From contig CAWDAN010000002.1 of the NCBI GenBank assembly GCA_963800335.1, forward strand, positions 124,001 through 188,000: a DNA stretch of 64,000 nt. The letters run 5' to 3'. The position numbers and the translations under genes are program-made. Origin of the DNA: Flavisphingopyxis sp963800335. GTDB lineage: Bacteria > Pseudomonadota > Alphaproteobacteria > Sphingomonadales > Sphingomonadaceae. The notes beneath the pieces are model-generated. The model was not told where the DNA came from. It searched no databases and saw only the letters and a program-made list of their open reading frames with translations. Positions 9,310 through 17,953 of this stretch are shown here, piece after piece (positions within the stretch are counted from its first letter, which is position 1; every line of letters begins with the position of its first letter).

Positions 9310-10722
9310 TCAGGCGCTGTAGTACATCTCGAACTCGACCGCGCTCGGGGTCACGTTGAGCCGCTGGACCTCTTCGCGCTTCAGATCGACATAGGCGTCG
9401 ATCTGGTCCTTCGAGAAGACGTCGCCCTTGAGCAGGAACTCATAGTCGGCGTCGAGGCTGTCGAGCGCTTCGGCGAGCGACGAGCAGACGGTCGGGACGT
9501 TGGTCAGTTCCTCGGGCGGCAGGTCGTAGAGGTTCTTGTCCATCGCGTCGCCGGGGTGGATCTTGTTCTGGATCCCGTCGAGCCCAGCCATCAGCAGCGC
9601 GGCATAGCACAGATAGGGGTTGGCCATCGCGTCGGGGAAACGGAACTCGACCCGTTTCGCCTTCGACCCGGTGCCATAGGGAATACGGCACGATGCCGAG
9701 CGGTTGCGCGACGAATAGGCGAGCAGGACAGGCGCTTCGAAGCCCGGGACGAGGCGCTTGTAGCTGTTGGTCGACGGGTTGGTGAAGGCATTGAGCGCCT
9801 TGGCGTGCTTGATGACGCCGCCGATGAAGAACAGGCACGTCTCGCTGAGGCCGGCATAGCCGTTGCCGGCGAACAGCGGGTCGCCCTTTTTCCAGATCGA
9901 CATGTGGGTGTGCATGCCCGAGCCGTTATCGTCCTTGATCGGCTTGGGCATGAAGGTCGCGGTCTTGCCGTAGGCATGCGCCACCTGGTGGACGACGTAT
10001 TTGTAGACCTGCATGCGGTCGGCGGTCTGCGTCAGCGTACCGTAGGTCAGGCCAAGCTCGTGCTGCGCGGGGGCGACCTCGTGATGGTGCTTGTCCATCG
10101 GCAGGCCCATTTCCATCATCGTCGAGACCATCTCGGCGCGGATGTCGATCGCGCTGTCGACCGGCGCGACGGGGAAATAACCGCCCTTGACCCCGGGGCG
10201 GTGGCCCATGTTGCCGCCTTCATACTGGCGGCCCGAATTGGTCGGCAGTTCGATATCGTCGATCTTGTAGCCCGAACCGGCATAGCCGTCCTCGAAGCGG
10301 ACATCGTCGAACATGAAGAATTCGGCCTCTGGGCCGACATAGATCGTGTCGCCGATGCCGGTCGAGGCGAGGTAGCTTTCGGCGCGCTTGGCGGTGGTGC
10401 GCGGATCGCGCGCATAGCCTTCGCCGGTCGAGGGTTCGACGATGTCGCAGATGACGACGAGCATCGGCGTCGCGCTGAACGGGTCGATATAGACGGCATC
10501 GGTATCGGGCATCAGGATCATGTCCGATTCGTTGATCGCCTTCCACCCGGCGATCGAAGATCCGTCGAACATCAGGCCGTCCTCGAGGCTGTCCTCGTCG
10601 ATCACGCTCGCGCACATCGTCAGGTGCTGCCACTTGCCCTTGGGGTCGGTGAAGCGCAGGTCGACCCACTCGATCTCCTCGTCCTTGATGCGCTTGAGAA
10701 TGTGTTTTGCGGTATCGGCCAT
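9310..10722 (-). CDS. glnA: Glutamine synthetase, type I
   Basis: 470 residues, the standard length of GSI. It makes glutamine from glutamate, ammonia and ATP. Visible signatures are DGSSIAGW near residue 50, the glutamate/ATP-site region with PHRPGVKGGYFPV-like sequence (here MGHRPGVKGGYFPV), HHHEVAPAQHELG, and the adenylylation loop DKNLYDLPPEE, whose Tyr is the target of the GlnE adenylyltransferase. The start is the ATG at 10722, behind a GAGGA ribosome-binding site; the frame stays open further upstream but is not conserved-looking. It follows glnB by 49 bases and shares its sigma-54 promoter. Confidence 0.97.
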   Translation of the reverse strand: MADTAKHILKRIKDEEIEWVDLRFTDPKGKWQHLTMCASVIDEDSLEDGLMFDGSSIAGWKAINESDMILMPDTDAVYIDPFSATPMLVVICDIVEPSTGEGYARDPRTTAKRAESYLASTGIGDTIYVGPEAEFFMFDDVRFEDGYAGSGYKIDDIELPTNSGRQYEGGNMGHRPGVKGGYFPVAPVDSAIDIRAEMVSTMMEMGLPMDKHHHEVAPAQHELGLTYGTLTQTADRMQVYKYVVHQVAHAYGKTATFMPKPIKDDNGSGMHTHMSIWKKGDPLFAGNGYAGLSETCLFFIGGVIKHAKALNAFTNPSTNSYKRLVPGFEAPVLLAYSSRNRSASCRIPYGTGSKAKRVEFRFPDAMANPYLCYAALLMAGLDGIQNKIHPGDAMDKNLYDLPPEELTNVPTVCSSLAEALDSLDADYEFLLKGDVFSKDQIDAYVDLKREEVQRLNVTPSAVEFEMYYSA

Positions 10723-10771
10723 TGAGCTGTCCTCGGTTCTTGAAGTGTCTGGAATTGATGTAGAAAAGCGG

Positions 10772-11110
10772 TTAGAGCGCCTCTTCGTTCTTTTCGCCGG
10801 TGCGGATCCTGAGCGCGCTTTCGATGCTGCTGACGAAAATCTTGCCGTCACCGATCCGGCCGGTCTGCGCGGCGGCGGCGATCGCTTCGACGACACGCTC
10901 GGCGAGCGCCGATTCGACGACGATCTCGAGCTTCACCTTGGGCAGGAAGTCGACGACATATTCGGCCCCGCGATAGAGTTCGGTATGGCCCTTTTGCCGA
11001 CCGAAGCCCTTGGCCTCGGTGACGGTGATGCCGCTGACGCCGACCTCGTGCAGCGCCTCCTTGACCTCGTCGAGCTTGAACGGCTTGATGATCGCTTCGA
11101 TCTTTTTCAT
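10772..11110 (-). CDS. glnB: PII nitrogen regulatory protein
   Basis: 112 residues, exactly the PII length. The T-loop is intact, with the uridylylation site Tyr51 in GHTELYRGAEY. The start MKKIEAIIKPFKLDEVKEAL and the C-terminal TGRIGDGKIFV motif (ATP and 2-oxoglutarate binding) are typical. PII senses 2-oxoglutarate, ATP/ADP and, through uridylylation, glutamine, and controls glutamine synthetase and NtrB. Its position just before glnA is the classic alphaproteobacterial glnBA operon. Confidence 0.97.
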   Translation of the reverse strand: MKKIEAIIKPFKLDEVKEALHEVGVSGITVTEAKGFGRQKGHTELYRGAEYVVDFLPKVKLEIVVESALAERVVEAIAAAAQTGRIGDGKIFVSSIESALRIRTGEKNEEAL

Positions 11111-11180
11111 TCGGTCTTACCTTGCTTCGCATTCGGCGCGCGAACGGATGATGTGCGTCGTGCGCCCTTGTGCGCGGATG

Positions 11181-11197
11181 AGCAAGATCGATGCCAA
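11181..11197 (-). promoter_or_regulatory. Sigma-54 (RpoN) promoter of glnBA
   Basis: Read on the minus strand the sequence is TTGGCATCGATCTTGCT. It has the -24 element TGGCA and the -12 element TTGCT with GG and GC exactly 12 bases apart, as sigma-54 requires. It lies about 70 bases upstream of the glnB start, which suits nitrogen-regulated transcription of glnBA. Confidence 0.8.
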
Positions 11198-11223
11198 GCC
11201 GCACGGCGCGGACCGGCGTCGGT

Positions 11224-11240
11224 GCAGCACGAGCTGCTGC
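11224..11240 (-). promoter_or_regulatory. Inverted repeat upstream of the sigma-54 promoter, possible NtrC site
   Basis: GCAGCA and TGCTGC form a perfect 6-base dyad with a 5-base spacer. It sits about 30 bases upstream of the -24 element. NtrC enhancers have a dyad of similar size (GCACC-type half sites), but the half-site here is not the textbook one and the distance is short for an enhancer. The position is suggestive only. Confidence 0.35.
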
Positions 11241-11278
11241 CTAATTCGAAGGCAGAAGAGCTTTCAACTGCCTAAGTT

Positions 11279-13159
11279 TTAATCGTTCCTGGTCCGTGCC
11301 TGCGCCTCGCCGGGAACTATCGCCGGGGATGGCTCGGGAGCGGGTTCGGGAACTGGGGGCAGCTGGCGCTTGCCATTCAGCGCGAAGACGACGAGGCGTG
11401 AGCGGCGACCTTGCGAGCGCATCGCGTCCCCGCTGTCGTCGCTCGTCGCCTCCCGTTTCGCGTCGGGCATGATCGCCGGCGCGCCGGTCAGCACGGCCAC
11501 CATCTGCGTATCGCCCGACAGGAAGGTAGCAGGAGCACCGGTAATCTGGCCGCGCAGCCGGCTTTGCCACAGGACATTCCCGTCGGCGGCGCCATAAGCG
11601 ACGAAGCTGCCGTCGCGCGCCCCCTGGAATACCAGCCCGCCTGCGGTTGACAGGACGCCTCCGCCCAATGCGCGGTTTGACGACCATGCGACCCGACCCG
11701 AAAGCGGCGACAAGGCAACCAGCCCGCCCTTGCCATAGAGCGGGGCTGGCAAAGCATTGTCGTTGTCCATCGGCAGCGGCGCAGGTTGTGGTCGCTGAAC
11801 CGGGACATAGGCCAGCGCGGTCGCGGGATCGAAGCTGGCCGCAGCGCCGTCGCGCCAGCCGAGCGACGGCTGCGCGACGATCGGGGTGAGCGGAGCCTGG
11901 TTCTTTTTCGGCTTGAGGTCGGGCTTGGCCTGGTCGGGCGCGATCGGACGCCCCGATGCGCTATAGCCATTTGCCCAAGCAACGTCCTTTGCCAATGGCA
12001 CGGCCGCAACCAACGCGCCGTCCTCGCGCGCCAGCGCGACGAGATAGCCGTTGTCCGACGGGTGGAGCAGCAGCTTGCGCGGCGTCCCGTCGACCGGAAC
12101 CGACGCGAGGATGATCGGATCGGTCGCGCCGAAATCGTGCGCGGCGGCGGGGGTTTCCTGGAAATGCCAGAGATATTCGCCGGTCTCTGGCTTGACCGCA
12201 ATAATCGACGAGACGAACAGATTGTCGCCGCTGCTGCCCGATCGGCGCGCGTAATCGCTCGGCACGCCAGGGCCGGTGCCGAAATAGAGCTGGTCGAGAT
12301 CGGCGTCATAGGCAATCGCGTCGGCGACCGCGCCGCCGCCGCCGCCGGTCCGCCAGTCGCCGTCCTTCGACCAGGTCGCGGTCGCCACCGCGAGCATCGG
12401 GTCGCTCGCCGCGCCGTCGGCCTCGCCAGTCGGATTGGGCGTCGTGAAGAAGCGCCAGCGAAGCGTCCCGTTGACGATATCATAGGCGGCGATCGATCCG
12501 CGCGTGCCGCCGCCGCCGCTGCCGATGATGACGAGGTTCTTGACCGCCACTGGCGCGCTCGTAACGTGCTGTCCCGGCTCGGCGGCCTGGATGCTCCACA
12601 GCGGAATGCCGGTCTTGGCATCGAGCGCGGTCAGCCGCCCGTCGAGCGTCGTGGTGAACAGCTTGCCTTTCCACAGGGCGATCCCGTTGTTGGCGATCCG
12701 CCACGGGTCGAGCGCGGGAAAGTCGGAGGCGAGGCGCGGATCGTAATCCCACAGCAACTTGCCATTGGCGGCGTCGAAAGCGGCAACCTTCGATCGCGCG
12801 GCGGCGACATAGATCATGCCGTCGACGACCACCGGGGTGGCGTCCTGCGCCATATGGTCGGGCAGGTCGGCATACCAGGTGATGCCGAGGCGGCTGACGT
12901 TGCGGGCATCGATCGCGTCGAGCGGGCTGAAACGCTGGCCGGCATAGCTGAACCCGGTGGCGGGCCAGTCCCTCCCGTCTCCGCCGCTGGCGAGATAGTC
13001 GGCATCGACCCGCGCGGCGCCCGCGGCGAGGCGCGTTTCCTGCTTGACGGTCTGCGGCTCGGGGGGCTTGTCCTTGCATGCGCCAAGCAGCGCGAACGCG
13101 GCAAGGCCGGCCATCGCCCATCGATCGATCCGCCCGCCGTGCTGGCCGTTGCCCGTCAC
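11279..13159 (-). CDS. PQQ-dependent dehydrogenase-like beta-propeller lipoprotein, divergent active site
   Basis: 626 residues from a GTG behind a GGAG site; an in-frame ATG lies 16 codons further upstream. The signal ends in LLGAC, so it is a predicted lipoprotein. The body is the eight-bladed propeller of quinoprotein alcohol dehydrogenases with repeated tryptophan-docking motifs (FDAANGKLLW, LDAKTGIPLW, YDIVNGTLRW, KPETGEYLW, YGAADGNVLW). It has no cytochrome c domain. The single Cys is the lipobox Cys, so the vicinal disulfide of methanol/ethanol dehydrogenases is missing. The segment normally carrying the calcium-ligand Glu reads GSGGGGTRG, and the usual GTGN reads GTGPG, while the Asp region survives as HDFGATDPI. 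It may not be a normal PQQ enzyme. The C-terminus is Pro-rich. Confidence 0.8.
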   Translation of the reverse strand: MTGNGQHGGRIDRWAMAGLAAFALLGACKDKPPEPQTVKQETRLAAGAARVDADYLASGGDGRDWPATGFSYAGQRFSPLDAIDARNVSRLGITWYADLPDHMAQDATPVVVDGMIYVAAARSKVAAFDAANGKLLWDYDPRLASDFPALDPWRIANNGIALWKGKLFTTTLDGRLTALDAKTGIPLWSIQAAEPGQHVTSAPVAVKNLVIIGSGGGGTRGSIAAYDIVNGTLRWRFFTTPNPTGEADGAASDPMLAVATATWSKDGDWRTGGGGGAVADAIAYDADLDQLYFGTGPGVPSDYARRSGSSGDNLFVSSIIAVKPETGEYLWHFQETPAAAHDFGATDPIILASVPVDGTPRKLLLHPSDNGYLVALAREDGALVAAVPLAKDVAWANGYSASGRPIAPDQAKPDLKPKKNQAPLTPIVAQPSLGWRDGAAASFDPATALAYVPVQRPQPAPLPMDNDNALPAPLYGKGGLVALSPLSGRVAWSSNRALGGGVLSTAGGLVFQGARDGSFVAYGAADGNVLWQSRLRGQITGAPATFLSGDTQMVAVLTGAPAIMPDAKREATSDDSGDAMRSQGRRSRLVVFALNGKRQLPPVPEPAPEPSPAIVPGEAQARTRND

Positions 13160-13251
13160 CCTTTGCTCCCGCTGCTCATGTCCGTCGCCCGGACGATAGA
13201 GCGACATGGCGGTGAGGGCAAATGCAGCGGCTTAGCCCGCGCGCAGGATTT

Positions 13252-14076
13252 TCAGTAGGGCGGGTTGTCGAGCCCCTTGGGGCTTTTGGTGAAGATCTCG
13301 TGGCCAGTCTCGGTGATGCCGATCGAATGTTCGAACTGCGCCGACAGGCTGCGGTCGCGCGTGACTGCGGTCCAGCCGTCGTCGAGCACCTTGACCGCCG
13401 CCTTGCCGATATTGATCATCGGTTCGATCGTGAAGAACATGCCCGGCTTCAATTCGGGCCCGGTGCCGGGTTCGCCGACATGGACGACTTCGGGCGAATC
13501 GTGGAACAGGCGGCCGAGGCCGTGACCGCAGAAGTCGCGAACAATGCCATAGCGGTGCTTTTCGGCGTGGCGCTGGATCGCGTGCGCGACATCGCCCATC
13601 GTATTGCCGGGCTGCGCCTGTTCGATCCCGAGCATGAGGCATTCGTAGGTGACATCGACGAGACGGCGCGCCTTCACGCTGACGTCGCCGACGAGGAACA
13701 TCCGGCTGGTATCGCCGTGCCAGCCGTCGGCGATGCCGGTGACGTCGATGTTGACGATATCGCCGTCCTTGAGGACGCGGTCGCCGGGGATGCCGTGGCA
13801 GACGACATGGTTGATCGAGGTGCAGCAACTGTGTGTGAAGCCGCGATAGCCCAGCGTTGCCGGCAGCACGTCCTCGCGCAGGAAATGTTCGCGGACGAGA
13901 TCGTCGATCTCGCCCGTCGTCACGCCGGGGACGACGTGGGGGACGAGCGCGTCGAGCACTTCGGCGGCGATCCGGCCGGCCTTGCGCATTCCGACGAAGC
14001 CGTCCTCGCCATAGAGTTTGATCGCGCCGTCGCGAACGGGCGCGTGGGCGTCGGTTATCGTCACATATTTGTTCAT
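13252..14076 (-). CDS. map: Methionine aminopeptidase, type I
   Basis: 274 residues. It removes the initiator methionine from nascent proteins. All metal ligands are visible in order: Asp in VNIDVTG, Asp in HGDTSRMF, His in GHGLGRLFH, Glu in FTIEPM and Glu in QFEHS. The substrate-pocket His is in the THSCCTSINHVVCHG segment. It is a type Ia/Ib enzyme without a long N-terminal extension. The coding region faces away from the polysaccharide deacetylase gene, leaving about 120 bases between the two starts. Confidence 0.96.
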   Translation of the reverse strand: MNKYVTITDAHAPVRDGAIKLYGEDGFVGMRKAGRIAAEVLDALVPHVVPGVTTGEIDDLVREHFLREDVLPATLGYRGFTHSCCTSINHVVCHGIPGDRVLKDGDIVNIDVTGIADGWHGDTSRMFLVGDVSVKARRLVDVTYECLMLGIEQAQPGNTMGDVAHAIQRHAEKHRYGIVRDFCGHGLGRLFHDSPEVVHVGEPGTGPELKPGMFFTIEPMINIGKAAVKVLDDGWTAVTRDRSLSAQFEHSIGITETGHEIFTKSPKGLDNPPY

Positions 14077-14197
14077 GGAGCGTCATATAGCGCGCCCGGC
14101 GGGCGATTGCGAGGGTGTGCGGCACCGGTCCAACCCGCTCTTAACTCTTTTGCGCTACTGCGATAGCTTCTCGTGCGAGGGGGAAGGGGCGCCCGCG

Positions 14198-15178
14198 ATG
14201 ACCAGCGTGCTGATCACGATCGATACCGAACTGTCGGCGGGGCTCCACCAGCGGGGCGTCTCGCTCACCGACAATTTTGCCTCGTCGATCCTGGGGCGCA
14301 CGCCGGGCGGTGAATACGGCATCGGCTGGATGATGGACCGGTTCGACGAATACGGGCTGACCGGTGTATTCTTCGTCGATCCGATGCCCGCGCTTGTCTT
14401 TGGTGCCGAGTTCCTTGCCGATATCGTCGGGCCGATCGTCGCGCGCGGCCATGAGGTCCAGATGCATATCCACACCGAGTGGCTGCAATGGGCCAGGCTG
14501 ACGCCGGTATCGGGCGAAGTCCGGCGCAATATCGGGGACTATCCGCGTGCTGATCAGGCAAAGCTGCTCGGTACCGCGGTCAAGCTGCTCGTCGCCGCAG
14601 GCGCGCCATGGCCGATCGCGTTCCGCGCAGGCAATTTCGGGGCGAACGAGGCGACGCTGGCGGCGCTCAGGGCGCTCGATATTACCTATGACAGCAGCTT
14701 CAACAGCGTCATCGACGATGCGGTGTGCGCCATCAACCTGCCCGGCGACACGATCGAACCGCTGCTTCACAAAGGTGTTATCGAGATGCCGGTGTCGATT
14801 GTCGGTCGCGCGGGCGGCGCGCTGAGGCCCGCACAGATCTGCGCAATGTCGGTGTGGGAGATGCGCGCGATGCTGCGCCATGCCGCCGATCAGGCGATGA
14901 GCGCCCAGACGATCGTCACGCACAGTTTCGAAATGCTCAATCGCGCGCGCAGCCGGCCCAACCGGATGGTGATCCGCCGTTTCGAGGCGATGTGCGCCGA
15001 GATCGCGCGCAACCCCGCGCTCGTCTCGCGCGGCTTCGCAGGGATCGATCCCGGTCGCTTCGTCTCCTGCCAGAAACGCTGCCAACCGCTCGCGGGCAAC
15101 CGCGTACGCACCGCCGCGCGGATGGCGGCGCAGGTCGGATCGAATATCCTCTACGATCATCGCCTGCGCCAGTCTTGA
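14198..15178 (+). CDS. Polysaccharide deacetylase-family protein (WalW-like)
   Basis: 326 residues from the ATG at 14198, preceded by the purine-rich GAGGGGGAAGGGG. The N-terminal LITIDTELS supplies the catalytic Asp pair region of the NodB/carbohydrate esterase 4 fold, and GHEVQMHIHTEW provides the histidines that normally bind the metal. FRAGNFGANEATLAAL is the next conserved strand of the family. The likely reaction is removal of acetyl groups from a surface or capsular polysaccharide, but the substrate is unknown. No signal peptide is visible, so a cytoplasmic or membrane-associated role is more likely than an exported one. Confidence 0.75.
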   Translation: MTSVLITIDTELSAGLHQRGVSLTDNFASSILGRTPGGEYGIGWMMDRFDEYGLTGVFFVDPMPALVFGAEFLADIVGPIVARGHEVQMHIHTEWLQWARLTPVSGEVRRNIGDYPRADQAKLLGTAVKLLVAAGAPWPIAFRAGNFGANEATLAALRALDITYDSSFNSVIDDAVCAINLPGDTIEPLLHKGVIEMPVSIVGRAGGALRPAQICAMSVWEMRAMLRHAADQAMSAQTIVTHSFEMLNRARSRPNRMVIRRFEAMCAEIARNPALVSRGFAGIDPGRFVSCQKRCQPLAGNRVRTAARMAAQVGSNILYDHRLRQS

Positions 15179-15216
15179 CCCTTTCGCCGCGCGCCGATTT
15201 GCGGCAGGACGCGGCG

Positions 15217-15975
15217 ATGGACTCTGAACGCATCTGGACCGCAGCGATCGTCGTGATCGGCGATGAAATCCTGTCGGGTCGCACGCAGGACAGGAACGTC
15301 GCGCAGATCGCCACCTGGCTCAACGTCCAGGGTATCCGCCTCAGGGAGGTCCGGGTCGTCGCCGATGATCCGGATGCGATTGCCGAAGCGGTCAACATCC
15401 TGCGCGCGCGCAACGACTACCTCTTCACCACCGGCGGGATCGGCCCGACGCATGACGACATTACCGTCGATGCGATCGCCGCCGCGCTCGGCGTCCCGGT
15501 CGTCGTCCATCCCAAGGCGCGCGCGGTGCTAGAGGCCTATTACGCCGACAAGGGCGGGATCACCGAGGCACGCCTCCGCATGGCGCGCGTGCCCGAGGGC
15601 GCCAGGCTGATCGAGAACCGCATGTCGGGCGCGCCGGGAATGCATATCGACAATGTCTTCATCATGGCCGGCGTGCCGCACATTACCGCGCAGATGCTCG
15701 ATGCGCTGACCGGAACCCTCGAAGGCGGCGCGCCGCTCGTTTCGGTCACGCTCGGCGCATGGGTCGCCGAAAGCGAGGTTGCCGACGTATTGCGGATCGC
15801 CGAACGCGACCATCCCGATTGCGCGATCGGCAGCTATCCATTCTTTCGCGAGGGGAGGGTGGGCGCCAATTTCGTCGTCCGCTCGACCAGCGAGGAGCAT
15901 GCTCGCGGCTGTGCGGCCGATCTCGCCAAGGCGATCGAGGCGACAGGACTCGAAGCGGTTGCTGACGGGATATGA
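15217..15975 (+). CDS. CinA-type molybdopterin-binding domain protein
   Basis: 252 residues. It is the N-terminal (MoCF/COG1058) domain of CinA alone, without the nicotinamide-nucleotide amidase domain. Signatures are AAIVVIGDEILSGRTQDRN at the start, the TTGGIGPTHDDIT motif, and GAPGMHIDNVFIMAGVP. Family members hydrolyse ADP-ribose or act on pyridine-nucleotide by-products; the role of the stand-alone form is less clear. It ends about 10 bases before the tRNA gene on the opposite strand. Confidence 0.87.
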   Translation: MDSERIWTAAIVVIGDEILSGRTQDRNVAQIATWLNVQGIRLREVRVVADDPDAIAEAVNILRARNDYLFTTGGIGPTHDDITVDAIAAALGVPVVVHPKARAVLEAYYADKGGITEARLRMARVPEGARLIENRMSGAPGMHIDNVFIMAGVPHITAQMLDALTGTLEGGAPLVSVTLGAWVAESEVADVLRIAERDHPDCAIGSYPFFREGRVGANFVVRSTSEEHARGCAADLAKAIEATGLEAVADGI

Positions 15976-15986
15976 CCTGCCGAGTG

Positions 15987-16060
15987 TGGAGCGGGTGAAG
16001 GGAATCGAACCCTCGTCGTCAGCTTGGGAAGCTGCTGCTCTGCCATTGAGCTACACCCGC
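15987..16060 (-). tRNA. tRNA-Gly (anticodon CCC)
   Basis: The 74-base gene includes an encoded 3' CCA. The acceptor arms GCGGGTG and CACCCGC pair fully, the D arm is GCTC/GAGC, the anticodon loop is TTCCCAA (anticodon CCC, reading GGG) and the T arm contains GGTTCGATTCC. The body resembles bacterial tRNA-Gly(CCC), with the usual GAGGG/CCCTT T stem. Confidence 0.95.
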
Positions 16061-16076
16061 GTCTGTCAGGCGGCGG

Positions 16077-16105
16077 CAGATCGCGCAGCGCCGCCGAACT
16101 GTCAA
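16077..16105 (-). promoter_or_regulatory. Probable promoter of tRNA-Gly
   Basis: On the minus strand a perfect -35 TTGACA is followed after 17 bases by GATCTG. The implied start site is about 8-10 bases before the mature 5' end of the tRNA. The -10 element is weak, so the call relies on the -35 match and the position. Confidence 0.5.
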
Positions 16106-16146
16106 ACATATTTGCTCCAGGTGGACCGATCGTCCAATCGGGATCT

Positions 16147-17247
16147 ATGACCGAGAGTTCCCGGAAATCCGCCGGACCGCTGAGCGGCATTCGCATAATC
16201 GAGATTGATGCAATCGGTCCGGTGCCGCTGGCGTGCGCCATCCTCGCCGGGCTCGGGGCCGATATTGTTCGCGTTGCACGCAAGGGCGGCGGCACGTGGG
16301 GAGAGATCGGCGGCGCGGTGATGAACCGCGGGCGCGCGCGGATCGAGCTCGACCTCAAGGATCCGGCCGACCGCGATGCGCTGCTCTCGCTCGTCGACCG
16401 CGCCGATGCGCTGATCGAGGGGTTCCGACCCGGGGTTATGGAGCGGCTCGGCCTCGCCCCCGACGTCTGCCTCGCGCGAAATCCCAGGCTCGTCTTCGCG
16501 CGCGTCACCGGCTGGGGGCAGGACGGGCCGCTGGCGGACCGCGCCGGGCATGACATCAACTATATCGCGCTGACCGGCGCGCTTCACGCGATCGGTTCGC
16601 CGGACGATCCGCCGACGGTGCCGCTCAACATCATCGGCGATTATGCCGGCGGCAGCATGTTCGCAGCATTGGGCCTCGTCTCGGCGATCCTGTCGGCGCG
16701 CACGACCGGGCAGGGGCAGGTCGTCGATGTCGCGATGGTCGACGGCGTCGCCAGCCTGCTCGGCCTGTTCCACGCCTTTTTGGGCAACGGCATGTGGCGC
16801 GACGAGCGCGGGGCGAACCTGCTCGACGGCGCCGCGCCCTTCTATCGCTGTTACGCGTGCGCCGACGGCGGCCATGTCGCGGTCGGTGCGCTCGAGCCGC
16901 AATTCTTTGCCGCCCTGCTCGACGGTCTCGGCATTGCCAGCGACCGCTTCGCGCAGAACGACCGCGCCGACTGGCCGGCGATGGAGCAGGTGTTCGCCGA
17001 GGCGTTCGGGTCGCGTTCGCGCGACGAATGGGAAGCGCATTTCGCCGGCACCGACGCGTGCGTCACGCCGGTGCTGGCATTGGGCGAGGCATTCGATCAC
17101 CCCGCCAATGTTGCGCGAGGCGTCTTCGTTTCGACCGGCGGCGTCAGCCATGGCGCGCCTGCACCGCGATTTTCGGCGACGCCGGGGCTGACCGGCGAAG
17201 CGCGCTCGATTTCGGCCGCAGAGGCGATCGCGGCTTGGTCGCGATAG
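16147..17247 (+). CDS. Alpha-methylacyl-CoA racemase (family III CoA transferase fold)
   Basis: 366 residues. The CaiB/BaiF fold is shown by IIEIDAIGPVPLACAILAGLGA at the start and by LKDPADRDALLSLVDRADA. The racemase-specific catalytic pair is visible: His135 in RAGHDINYI and Asp165 in NIIGDYAGGS, the spacing found in the studied alpha-methylacyl-CoA racemases. It interconverts the 2R and 2S forms of 2-methylacyl-CoA thioesters in branched-chain or sterol side-chain oxidation. No other beta-oxidation gene is nearby. The start ATG at 16147 gives the normal N-terminus; upstream in-frame sequence runs into the tRNA. Confidence 0.88.
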   Translation: MTESSRKSAGPLSGIRIIEIDAIGPVPLACAILAGLGADIVRVARKGGGTWGEIGGAVMNRGRARIELDLKDPADRDALLSLVDRADALIEGFRPGVMERLGLAPDVCLARNPRLVFARVTGWGQDGPLADRAGHDINYIALTGALHAIGSPDDPPTVPLNIIGDYAGGSMFAALGLVSAILSARTTGQGQVVDVAMVDGVASLLGLFHAFLGNGMWRDERGANLLDGAAPFYRCYACADGGHVAVGALEPQFFAALLDGLGIASDRFAQNDRADWPAMEQVFAEAFGSRSRDEWEAHFAGTDACVTPVLALGEAFDHPANVARGVFVSTGGVSHGAPAPRFSATPGLTGEARSISAAEAIAAWSR

Positions 17248-17299
17248 TTTGCGCGTGTAGCTTGCATGGCGCGGTGGCGGCATCTAGCGCTGTCTGCCT

Positions 17300-17953
17300 A
17301 TGAACGAGACACCATCTTCCCCAGGCACGAAGCGGCGCCCGATGATCGTCGGGATCGGCGGGACGACGCGCGCCGGATCGACGACCGAACGGCTCGTCGC
17401 CTCGGTCCTGGCCGACTGCGCCGCGATGGGTGCGACAACCCGGATGTTCGGCGGTGCGGACCTGCTCGCGCTGCCGCATTACGTCCCCGAGGCGGCCGAG
17501 CGGTCGCCGCAGCAGCGCGACTTCATCGAGGCGGTGCGCGCCGCCGACGGCTTCGTCCTCGGTACGCCGGGCTATCACGGCAGCGTGTCTGCGCTGGTCA
17601 AGAACGCGATCGACCTGATCGACGACACGCGCACCGACACGCGCGCCTATTTCGACGGTTGCCCGGTCGGGCTCGTCGTTACCGCTGCGGGCTGGCAGGC
17701 GACCGGCGTCGTGATGAGCGCGTTTCGCGACATTGTCCATGCGCTGCGCGGCTGGCCCACGCCGCTCGGCATCTACGTCAATGCGATGGCGCAGCGGCCC
17801 TATGCCGACGGCGCAGCCGACGCACCGCTGACCGATGCGGCGATCGCCGGGCAGGTCGAGGCGCAGGCACGCCAGATCATGGCGCTCGCCGAAAGCGGCT
17901 ATGCACAGCGGATTGCCGAAATGGTCGCCGGGACTTCTCCGACACAGCGATGA
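17300..17953 (+). CDS. NADPH-dependent FMN reductase family protein
   Basis: 217 residues. It has the FMN phosphate loop GIGGTTRAGSTTERL near the N-terminus, and the GTPGYHGSVSALVKNAID motif that marks NADPH-dependent FMN reductases of the SsuE/ChrR type. The first dozen residues are polar and probably disordered. It likely reduces FMN for a monooxygenase or reduces quinones. Its stop overlaps the start of the next gene by ATGA, so the two are translated together. Confidence 0.85.
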   Translation: MNETPSSPGTKRRPMIVGIGGTTRAGSTTERLVASVLADCAAMGATTRMFGGADLLALPHYVPEAAERSPQQRDFIEAVRAADGFVLGTPGYHGSVSALVKNAIDLIDDTRTDTRAYFDGCPVGLVVTAAGWQATGVVMSAFRDIVHALRGWPTPLGIYVNAMAQRPYADGAADAPLTDAAIAGQVEAQARQIMALAESGYAQRIAEMVAGTSPTQR

